From NCBI GenBank assembly GCA_017623335.1, contig JAGAPI010000183.1:1-6816 (forward strand): a stretch of 6,816 nt of DNA, given 5' to 3'. The stretch's first letter is position 1. Each line of letters starts with the position of its first letter. A program made the position numbers and the translations under genes. Positions 1-5,116 of this stretch are shown here, in pieces. A model generated the notes under the pieces. The model was not told the origin of the DNA. It did not search any database and saw nothing but the letters and a program-made list of their open reading frames with translations. This stretch comes from Prevotella sp. (lineage in GTDB: Bacteria > Bacteroidota > Bacteroidia > Bacteroidales > Bacteroidaceae).

Positions 1-969
1 CGACTTGTTGTATTTCTTCGGTGCCCAGTCCATCTCGGTCACGAGCACAGGCGCAAAGTCTGCCACAGGCTTTATCCTCTCACACCATCCGTTGAGGAAT
101 CCCTTGTAGCCGCCTCCTGCCACGTCGCCGGTGTTCTCGGCGCTCTCCACCTCGGCATCACTGCCGTACCATCCCGGATAGGCATGCACGGCATAGCCTA
201 TATTATCGCCCTTTATCGGGTTGGCGGCATAGTCACGGTAGTCGCTCTGATAGCCTCTGCCCGGCACCCACAGAATGTTGTTGCATTTCTCTTTGCGTAT
301 GATATCCACCACGTCCTGGAAGAATTTGGTTATTCCGCCATCACCGCCCACGTTTATCGGTTCGTTGGCAAGCTCGAACATTATGCTCGTCTTTTTCATT
401 CTCACCATTTCCCTGGCAACGTATTTCCACACCAATTTGAGATATGAATGATATTCATCGCCCACGGAAATATTTTCAGGGCATACTCCCGGCGGGCGCA
501 TCACCACGTAGAGCCCCTTGCTCTCAGCATACTCTGCCATAGGAAGGAACACCTCGGCAAAATATTTCTTAAACCGGTCCATGGAGAAAGCCGATATGTC
601 ATTCTCGCCCTTGGTTTGCACTCCAGGGGTGTTGCTCCAGTATGGATCCATGTGCAGGCGCAGCCAGTTCACTTTCCAGCCCGCCTTCATAATGCCGTCA
701 ATCTTTGCCTTGTTGTATTTCAAACAGGCACTGACGTTATAGTTATTCCATTTGCTGCCTTGCTCGTTGAACCACGGGCTATAAGTCTGTCCGAACCCAT
801 GCAGCAGAATCCTGTTGCCCTTGTTGTCCACAAGATAACGTCCTTCAATATGCAGGGGAGGCATCTCCATTCCCTCCCAAGCCATACACTTCAAGGCACA
901 TTTGCCCGAAAAGGCAAAAACAGAAAACAATAGCATCAGCTGCACAAAATACAAATTTTTCTTCCTCAT
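1..969 (-). CDS. Secreted glycoside hydrolase, GH5/cellulase-like (3' end beyond window)
   Basis: Reading the minus strand from the ATG at 969 gives 323 residues with no stop before the left edge, so the C-terminus is missing. Residues 1-21 look like a Sec signal peptide: MRKKN, then a hydrophobic stretch rich in Leu and Phe. The rest fits a clan A (beta/alpha)8 barrel of family GH5. WLRLHMD (102-108) is the arginine-containing strand-3 motif. FELANEP (198-204) carries the acid/base E203. HAY (262-264) lies in the active site, and TEMDW (311-315) carries the probable nucleophile E312. Family knowledge: such enzymes are endo-acting retaining beta-glycanases (glucan, mannan or xyloglucan); the substrate cannot be read from sequence alone. 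The predicted product is exported to the periplasm or surface. The gene has its own promoter and is divergent from the C-S lyase gene. Barrel completion and any binding or secretion domains would lie to the left. Open frames on the plus strand here are antisense shadows. Confidence 0.88.
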   Translation of the reverse strand, partial: MRKKNLYFVQLMLLFSVFAFSGKCALKCMAWEGMEMPPLHIEGRYLVDNKGNRILLHGFGQTYSPWFNEQGSKWNNYNVSACLKYNKAKIDGIMKAGWKVNWLRLHMDPYWSNTPGVQTKGENDISAFSMDRFKKYFAEVFLPMAEYAESKGLYVVMRPPGVCPENISVGDEYHSYLKLVWKYVAREMVRMKKTSIMFELANEPINVGGDGGITKFFQDVVDIIRKEKCNNILWVPGRGYQSDYRDYAANPIKGDNIGYAVHAYPGWYGSDAEVESAENTGDVAGGGYKGFLNGWCERIKPVADFAPVLVTEMDWAPKKYNKS

Positions 970-1005
970 AATACTTATACGTTACAGTTTAGTTTTTTAC
1001 GGATG

Positions 1006-1036
1006 CAAAGGTAACGATTTTCCGCAAAAAATACAA
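1006..1036 (-). promoter_or_regulatory. Predicted promoter of the GH5-like gene
   Basis: On the minus strand TTG (1036-1034) is followed after 20 bases by TACCTTTG (1013-1006), an exact match to the Bacteroidota -7 box TAnnTTTG at the expected spacing. Transcription would start near position 999, giving a leader of about 30 bases that is A-rich and has no clear Shine-Dalgarno site. Confidence 0.65.
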
Positions 1037-1049
1037 TTAAAAAAGTAAC

Positions 1050-1092
1050 ATGTTGTTTTTCTGATGTAACTTCACAACGTATAATACAACAT
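1050..1092. repeat. Short inverted repeat in the divergent control region
   Basis: ATGTTGT (1050-1056) and ACAACAT (1086-1092) form a 7-base inverted repeat with 29 bases between the arms. The left arm overlaps the 8-base palindrome AACATGTT (1047-1054). It lies just upstream of the -33 box of the GH5-like gene, where an activator could bind. In AT-rich DNA such a repeat can arise by chance, so an operator role is speculative. The rest of the 970-1267 gap holds only the two promoters; I see no gene or RNA in it. Confidence 0.2.
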
Positions 1093-1213
1093 AAAGTGCC
1101 CCTAAAACGCTATATATAATTAAGGTGTAGCATGAAATAACCCACTTTTTATGGCGGAATGACACTTTAAATAAGAGGCGGCATTTATAAAATAAAAATA
1201 AATCCTAATTTAT

Positions 1214-1244
1214 TTTGTATTTAACTCAATTTGCACTATCTTTG
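1214..1244 (+). promoter_or_regulatory. Predicted promoter of the C-S lyase gene
   Basis: TTTG (1214-1217), 19 bases, then TATCTTTG (1237-1244) is a full match to the Bacteroidota housekeeping promoter TTTG-N19-21-TAnnTTTG. The start of transcription would be near 1251, leaving a leader of about 17 bases made of A and C before the ATG at 1268. There is no Shine-Dalgarno site, which is normal in this phylum. Confidence 0.75.
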
Positions 1245-1267
1245 CAAACTAAAACAAAAAACAAACA

Positions 1268-2425
1268 ATGTATAATTTCGACAAAAGCATAGACCGACGC
1301 AACAGCAACAGCTATAAATGGGACGGGACCGATGACAGCAATATGATACCAATGTGGGTGGCTGACATGGATTTCCAGACAGCACCGGCAATAATCGACA
1401 CACTGAGAAAGCGTGTGGAACACGGAGTATTCGGGTACACCAGAGTGCCTGATGAGTATTACGGAGCAATAGTCAGCTGGTTTCAGCGTCGCCACGGCTG
1501 GACTATAGACAAAAGCTCAATACTCTACACCACAGGCGTGGTGCCGGCTGTGTCGGTGGCAATAAAGGCAATGACCAATCCCGGTGCCGGAGTGATTTTG
1601 CACACTCCGGCATACAACTGTTTCTTCTCAAGCATACGAAACAACGGATGCAAACTGGTGGAAAGCCGGCTGAAAAACGACAACGGCCACTTCACCATGG
1701 ATTATGACAACCTGGAGGAACTGTGCAGGGACGACAACAACAAAGTGATGCTGCTCTGCAATCCGCACAACCCCACAGGACGCCTGTGGAGCCGCGACGA
1801 ACTGCAGCGCATGGCCGACATCTGCCACCGCAACAACGTGGCGATAATCTCCGACGAGATACACTGCGAACTGACCTACGGCGGCAATAAGTACATACCG
1901 TTCGGAACTGTTGACAGCACCGCCGTGGTGCTGTGCTCACCGTCAAAGGCGTTCAACATCGCCGGACTGCAGATAGCTAACATTATATGCAGCGACGAGA
2001 CTCTGCGCAACCGCATTGACAGGGCGATAAACATCAACGAGGTGTGCGACGTGAATCCTTTTGGAGTGCTGGCACTCATGGCGGCATACAACGACAGCGA
2101 GGACTGGCTCGACGCGCTATGTCAGTATATCTGGGAGAACTATAAGGCGCTGTGCGGCTTTTTTGCCGAAAACCTGCCGCAGATAAAAATCACTCCGCTC
2201 GAAGCCACATACTTAGTGTGGGCTGATTGCAGCAGTCTGGGTATAAAGAGCAGTGAGTTGGAGAAAAGGCTTGAGCAGGACGGCAAGGTGAAACTGAGCG
2301 GCGGCACTCTCTATGGCGATGCCGGCGAGGGATTTATGCGCATCAACATCGCCTGCCCGCGAGAAAGGATGATGGAAGGACTGCGCCGGATGGCAAAAGT
2401 CTTGAAAATGAAGAGTGAAGAATGA
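1268..2425 (+). CDS. PLP-dependent aminotransferase, MalY/PatB family (putative cystathionine beta-lyase / C-S lyase)
   Basis: This 385-residue protein has the full length of the MalY/PatB branch of fold-type I PLP enzymes. The N-terminal MWVADMDF (29-36) is typical of that branch. CNPHNPTG (164-171) holds the asparagine that contacts the PLP ring. SDEIH (195-199) holds D196, which pairs with the pyridine nitrogen. SPSKAFNIAG (224-233) holds the Schiff-base lysine K227. R358 in FMRIN should bind the substrate carboxylate. Family members are cytoplasmic and cleave C-S bonds in cystathionine or cysteine conjugates, releasing pyruvate, ammonia and a thiol; some also transaminate or act as regulators. 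The exact substrate is not visible here. The ATG sits 17 bases after the predicted transcription start. The last residues, MKSEE, and the stop are encoded by a 14-base tandem repeat, so the tail appears to be a recent addition. Activity should not depend on it. Confidence 0.92.
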   Translation: MYNFDKSIDRRNSNSYKWDGTDDSNMIPMWVADMDFQTAPAIIDTLRKRVEHGVFGYTRVPDEYYGAIVSWFQRRHGWTIDKSSILYTTGVVPAVSVAIKAMTNPGAGVILHTPAYNCFFSSIRNNGCKLVESRLKNDNGHFTMDYDNLEELCRDDNNKVMLLCNPHNPTGRLWSRDELQRMADICHRNNVAIISDEIHCELTYGGNKYIPFGTVDSTAVVLCSPSKAFNIAGLQIANIICSDETLRNRIDRAININEVCDVNPFGVLALMAAYNDSEDWLDALCQYIWENYKALCGFFAENLPQIKITPLEATYLVWADCSSLGIKSSELEKRLEQDGKVKLSGGTLYGDAGEGFMRINIACPRERMMEGLRRMAKVLKMKSEE

Positions 2426-2437
2426 AGAGTGAAGAAT
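2407..2437. repeat. 14-base tandem repeat across the stop codon of the C-S lyase gene
   Basis: AATGAAGAGTGAAG occurs at 2407-2420 and again, identical, at 2421-2434, followed by a partial third copy (AAT, 2435-2437). The first copy encodes the residues MKSEE and the second provides the TGA stop (2423-2425). From general familiarity, GAAGAGTGAAGAAT-type runs are dispersed intergenic repeats in Bacteroidales genomes; I cannot confirm that here. Confidence 0.85.
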
Positions 2438-2462
2438 TTTCGTGCAAACCGAGTGGAGATAG

Positions 2463-2494
2463 CTATTAGCCCAATAAGCTCTATTAGCCCAATA
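2463..2494. repeat. 18-base-period direct repeat with TTAGCCCAAT core
   Basis: CTATTAGCCCAATA occurs at 2463-2476 and again, identical, at 2481-2494, giving an 18-base period. The spacing also shows a weaker 9-base periodicity. Only two copies are present, so this is not a CRISPR array. It sits between the C-S lyase and C_GCAxxG genes, close to the other tandem repeat at 2407-2437. No promoter box was found between it and the next start codon. Confidence 0.8.
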
Positions 2495-2531
2495 TCTCAT
2501 TCACAAACAATAATTATAAACTAAAAAAACA

Positions 2532-3014
2532 ATGAACAACGAAGAACGTATCCGCAAGGCGGAATCACTATTTATGCAAGGGTTCAACTGCTGCCAGAGC
2601 GTGGTGGCAGCCTTTGCCGACATATATGGCTACAGCGAGCAACAGGCACTGACGCTGAGTGCAGGATTTGGAGCAGGAATAGGCAGAATGCGGCTCACAT
2701 GCGGAGCCTGCTGCGCATTGGCACAGCTGGCAGGCATGGACTGCGGCAGCGCTACTCCAGGCGACCGCGAGGGAAAGTCGTATAACTACAAAATAGTGCA
2801 GCAACTGCTGGAGCAGTTCCGCCAGGAGCACGGTTCCATAACCTGCTCCGAGCTGTTGAAGCTGAAAAAAGGCGCGCCACTGAGCTTCGAGGCAAGCGAG
2901 CGAACCGCCGAATACTACCGCACCCGCCCCTGTGTGAACCAGATAATATCGGCAGCACGGATATTTGCCCGCTATCTGGAAGAAAAAGAGCAGGATGGGA
3001 AGGAGAACATGTAA
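2532..3014 (+). CDS. C_GCAxxG_C_C family putative redox protein
   Basis: The 160-residue protein matches the small C_GCAxxG_C_C family (TIGR01909 type), proposed to be redox-active and defined by four conserved cysteines and a CGAxxG motif. Here the four are best assigned as C20 (in GFNCC), C57 (in TCGACC), C105 (in SITC) and C134 (in RPC). SAGFGAGIGRM (43-53) is the usual glycine-rich stretch just before the central motif. The central motif reads CGACCA, so the final glycine is replaced by alanine, and four extra cysteines occur (C21, C60, C61, C71). No signal peptide or membrane segment is seen, so it is probably cytoplasmic. The biochemical role of the family is not established to my knowledge. 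It lies 106 bases after the C-S lyase gene on the same strand with no clear promoter of its own, so co-transcription is possible. The start ATG follows an A-rich leader (ACTAAAAAAACA). Confidence 0.85.
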   Translation: MNNEERIRKAESLFMQGFNCCQSVVAAFADIYGYSEQQALTLSAGFGAGIGRMRLTCGACCALAQLAGMDCGSATPGDREGKSYNYKIVQQLLEQFRQEHGSITCSELLKLKKGAPLSFEASERTAEYYRTRPCVNQIISAARIFARYLEEKEQDGKENM

Positions 3015-3144
3015 TCTTTCCAATTAGAAGTGCCACAGATTTAGTTAAAAAATGAAAATTACAGCTATTCGCATGCAATATCCAAGGCTATTTTACATTC
3101 TATAGTTAGAATTTTAAAAATTAAAACAAAAATAAAGAACAAAA

Positions 3145-3846
3145 ATGAACAAAATGAAAAATCTGTTGCTCGCGGCAATATGCCTTATAGCAACAAGCAC
3201 AGTAACATCGTGCCTTGACAGTGACGGTGACAACAAAGACTACACCATGACACCTGAGGAAACGGCAACATACCTTACACGCCTCAGCGGTACATACACA
3301 GGAAAAATGCTGTTTCACTACCGTGGACGCAAGAAATACGTTCAGCAGGACAGTATGATGCGCGACTCTATCATGAATATGACATGGAGAATCAACCGCG
3401 ACTCAACCATCACAATAGCCAACTTCCCCGACAGCATATTCAACAATGCCATCACAGGAAACAATGACCTGAGAAATATACTGAAGAAGGCTCCAACCCG
3501 CCCCACTCTCAACTGCATATTTGCGCCATACAAATTCTACAACAATGCAGGTACTGCAGACTATGCTTTCCAAATTTTGCCAAAGGCAGAGGTTGATGAG
3601 AAAAACACTCAATATGCCTACACACAGAGCCAATTCTCTGTTGACAACAAAGACTACACAGCAAAATATGGTTACGCCTTAAATTTATATGATGGCTACT
3701 ATCAATATCAGTCATACGGCTATCAGACGAAAAACGGCGAAATCGAGATTGTGCTGTGTGTAGGCGACGTGAAGTGTACAAACACCTCCGGAGGCTACAA
3801 TACTGTTCCATATCAGGTGTTGTTCAGCGGAGTCAAAATGTACTAA
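3145..3846 (+). CDS. Putative surface lipoprotein of unknown function (DUF4840-like)
   Basis: The 233-residue protein starts with a lipoprotein signal: MNKMK, a hydrophobic core (LLLAAICLIA), then TVTSC with C23 as the lipidated cysteine. LDSDGDNKD follows directly; an acidic stretch just after this cysteine is known in Bacteroidota as a signal for export to the outer face of the outer membrane. TPEET and LSGTYTGKM (47-55) resemble the opening of Bacteroides lipoproteins of the DUF4840 kind, but this family name is from memory and uncertain. The rest is rich in Tyr, Asn, Asp and Thr and looks beta-stranded. There is no catalytic motif that I recognise. The start at 3145 has an A-rich leader; ATG at 3154 is an alternative that keeps the signal peptide. 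The 130-base gap upstream (3015-3144) holds no clear promoter, only a weak 6-bp hairpin (3097-3112). A strong terminator follows the stop. Confidence 0.8.
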   Translation: MNKMKNLLLAAICLIATSTVTSCLDSDGDNKDYTMTPEETATYLTRLSGTYTGKMLFHYRGRKKYVQQDSMMRDSIMNMTWRINRDSTITIANFPDSIFNNAITGNNDLRNILKKAPTRPTLNCIFAPYKFYNNAGTADYAFQILPKAEVDEKNTQYAYTQSQFSVDNKDYTAKYGYALNLYDGYYQYQSYGYQTKNGEIEIVLCVGDVKCTNTSGGYNTVPYQVLFSGVKMY

Positions 3847-3895
3847 AAATACTACCATAAGTACGAAATAGAACAAGTATTTGCAGTAAAGCAAT

Positions 3896-3935
3896 AAAAA
3901 AATGCACACTTCCTTTGCGGAGTGTGCATTTTTTT
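3896..3935 (+). terminator. Strong intrinsic terminator after the lipoprotein gene
   Basis: Bases 3896-3910 pair perfectly with 3921-3935 to make a 15-bp stem: seven A-T pairs at the base and the core TGCACACT/AGTGTGCA. The loop is 10 bases. The descending arm ends in seven Ts. Because the other arm has seven As, it could also stop transcription from the opposite strand. It lies 49 bases after the lipoprotein stop. Confidence 0.9.
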
Positions 3936-3944
3936 GTAACTTCG
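3914..3944 (+). promoter_or_regulatory. Predicted fabI promoter overlapping the terminator
   Basis: TTTG (3914-3917), inside the loop of the preceding terminator, is followed after 19 bases by TAACTTCG (3937-3944), which differs by one base from the TAnnTTTG box. Transcription would start near 3951, leaving a leader of about 29 bases. A less well-spaced alternative is TTTG (3933-3936) with TATATTTA (3954-3961), spacing 17. Confidence 0.5.
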
Positions 3945-3979
3945 CCGCCGATTTATATTTACACAAAAAGAAAATAGGT

Positions 3980-4837
3980 ATGAGTTACAATTTATTAAAA
4001 GGTAAAAGAGGTATTGTATTCGGAGCGTTGAACGAGCAGTCGATTGCTTGGAAGGTGGCTGTGAGAGCCGTTGAGGAAGGCGCGCAAATAACACTCAGCA
4101 ACACTCCAGTGGCTGTGCGCATGGGACAGGTTAACGCTCTCTCTGAGCAGCTCAACTGCGAGGTTATTCCCGCCGATGCCACAAGCGTTGACGACCTCAA
4201 CGAGGTGTTCCGCCGCTCACAGGAGGTTCTCGGCGGCAAGATTGACTTCGTGCTCCACTCTATCGGCATGTCGCCAAACGTGCGCAAGAAGCGCACCTAC
4301 GACGACCTGGACTACGATATGCTCTCGAAGACTCTCGACATATCGGCAGTAAGTTTTCACAAGATGATTCAGGCAGCCAAGAAGCAGAACGCCATCGCCG
4401 ACTACGGCAGCATCGTGGCGCTGACCTACATGGCTGCACAGCGCACAATGTTCGGATATAACGACATGGCTGACGCCAAGGCGCTGCTGGAGTCTATCGC
4501 CCGCAGCTTCGGCTACATCTACGGCCGTGAGCACCACGTGCGCGTGAACACCATCTCGCAGAGCCCAACAATGACAACAGCAGGCAGCGGAGTGAAGGGA
4601 ATGGACAAGCTCTTCGACTTCGCCAACCGCATGTCGCCGCTGGGCAACGCCTCTGCCGACGAGTGTGCCGACTACTGCATCGTGATGTTCTCCGACCTCA
4701 CCCGCAAGGTGACTATGCAGAACCTCTATCACGACGGCGGTTTCTCAAGCATGGGCATGAGCCTGCGCGCCATGGCAACCTACCAGAAGGGACTTGAGGA
4801 ATATATGGACGAAGACGGCAACATCATCTACGGATAA
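3980..4837 (+). CDS. fabI: Enoyl-[acyl-carrier-protein] reductase (NADH), FabI
   Basis: FabI catalyses the last reduction of each fatty acid elongation cycle, converting trans-2-enoyl-ACP to acyl-ACP with NAD(P)H in the cytoplasm. The 285-residue protein is a short-chain dehydrogenase of the FabI type. FGALNEQSIAW (14-24) is the cofactor-binding loop. HSIGMSPN (93-100) follows the fourth strand. The catalytic pair is Y160 and K167, spaced Y-x6-K, with Y150 matching the first FabI tyrosine (E. coli Y146). SQSPTMTTAGSGVKG (193-207) is the substrate-binding loop of the Bacteroidota type. M163 matches E. coli M159 at the triclosan pocket, and G96 matches G93, so a normal inhibitor-sensitive pocket is likely (inference). 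An in-frame ATG at 3902 would add 26 residues, but that codon lies inside the terminator stem and before the predicted transcription start. I therefore chose 3980, where the conserved protein begins (MSYNLLKGKRG). It is a single-gene unit between terminators. Confidence 0.96.
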   Translation: MSYNLLKGKRGIVFGALNEQSIAWKVAVRAVEEGAQITLSNTPVAVRMGQVNALSEQLNCEVIPADATSVDDLNEVFRRSQEVLGGKIDFVLHSIGMSPNVRKKRTYDDLDYDMLSKTLDISAVSFHKMIQAAKKQNAIADYGSIVALTYMAAQRTMFGYNDMADAKALLESIARSFGYIYGREHHVRVNTISQSPTMTTAGSGVKGMDKLFDFANRMSPLGNASADECADYCIVMFSDLTRKVTMQNLYHDGGFSSMGMSLRAMATYQKGLEEYMDEDGNIIYG

Positions 4838-4865
4838 AACATAAAAATTACATAAAGACACATAT

Positions 4866-4942
4866 AGGGTGTGTCAGAAATCGGGACATGCCCCGGAAGT
4901 TTGACAAAAAACTTCCGGGGCATATCATTTTTGACACACCCT
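4866..4942 (+). terminator. 77-base nested palindrome after fabI (terminator or dispersed repeat)
   Basis: Outer arms 4866-4881 and 4927-4942 (core AGGGTGTGTCA / TGACACACCCT) pair over 16 bp with one G-U. Inner arms 4888-4902 and 4909-4923 (ATGCCCCGGAAGTTT and its complement) pair perfectly over 15 bp around a 6-base loop. A run of five Ts (4928-4932) lies shortly after the GC-rich inner stem, so the inner hairpin could terminate fabI transcription. The size and two-tier symmetry also suit a small repeat element. I see no flanking target duplication. The rest of the 4838-5116 gap holds no gene. Confidence 0.7.
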
Positions 4943-5069
4943 CAAAAAACAGCCCAAAATCTCCATCCAAAAAGTATGTTTCCGAAATAAACATGAAATA
5001 ATAGGCTAAAATGTTATATTTCGATAAGTATGTGATACAAATTAAACAGTAGTGTTCAGAAAATTGTGG

Positions 5070-5077
5070 TAACTTTG
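5070..5077 (+). promoter_or_regulatory. Predicted -7 box for the esterase gene
   Basis: TAACTTTG is a perfect Bacteroidota -7 box 39 bases before the ATG at 5117. No TTG-type -33 box lies at the expected distance (the matching position reads ACAG), so the promoter may be weak alone or need an activator, as is common for polysaccharide enzymes. The transcription start would be near 5084. Confidence 0.55.
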
Positions 5078-5116
5078 CAACCGAATATAATTGTAAAACT
5101 ATTTAAATTAGCTGAA

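Noticed and set aside
184..933. Two adjacent open frames on the plus strand (184-447 and 448-933)
   Set aside because: They lie antisense to the glycoside hydrolase, whose minus-strand frame shows clear family motifs. The plus-strand translations are His-rich and show no recognisable domain.
2407..2494. Possible CRISPR array or phage attachment site formed by the clustered repeats
   Set aside because: Each repeat has only about two copies of 14 bases, with no unique spacers of proper length, no cas genes, and no integrase or tRNA nearby.
2568..3023. 151-residue open frame on the minus strand across the C_GCAxxG gene
   Set aside because: It is antisense to a recognisable family protein. Its Leu/Gln/Cys-rich content follows from complementing the real gene.
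3097..3112. Small hairpin ATTCTA-TAGT-TAGAAT followed by TTTTA as a terminator of the C_GCAxxG gene
   Set aside because: The stem has 6 bp with a single G-C pair and is too weak to support a terminator call. It may be chance in AT-rich DNA.
3902..3979. N-terminal extension of FabI from the ATG at 3902
   Set aside because: The codon is inside the terminator stem and before the likely transcription start. The extra 26 residues do not resemble FabI, while M at 3980 begins the conserved sequence.
4217..4732. 171-residue open frame on the minus strand inside fabI
   Set aside because: It is a shadow of the conserved fabI frame, rich in Val and His with no motif and no promoter.
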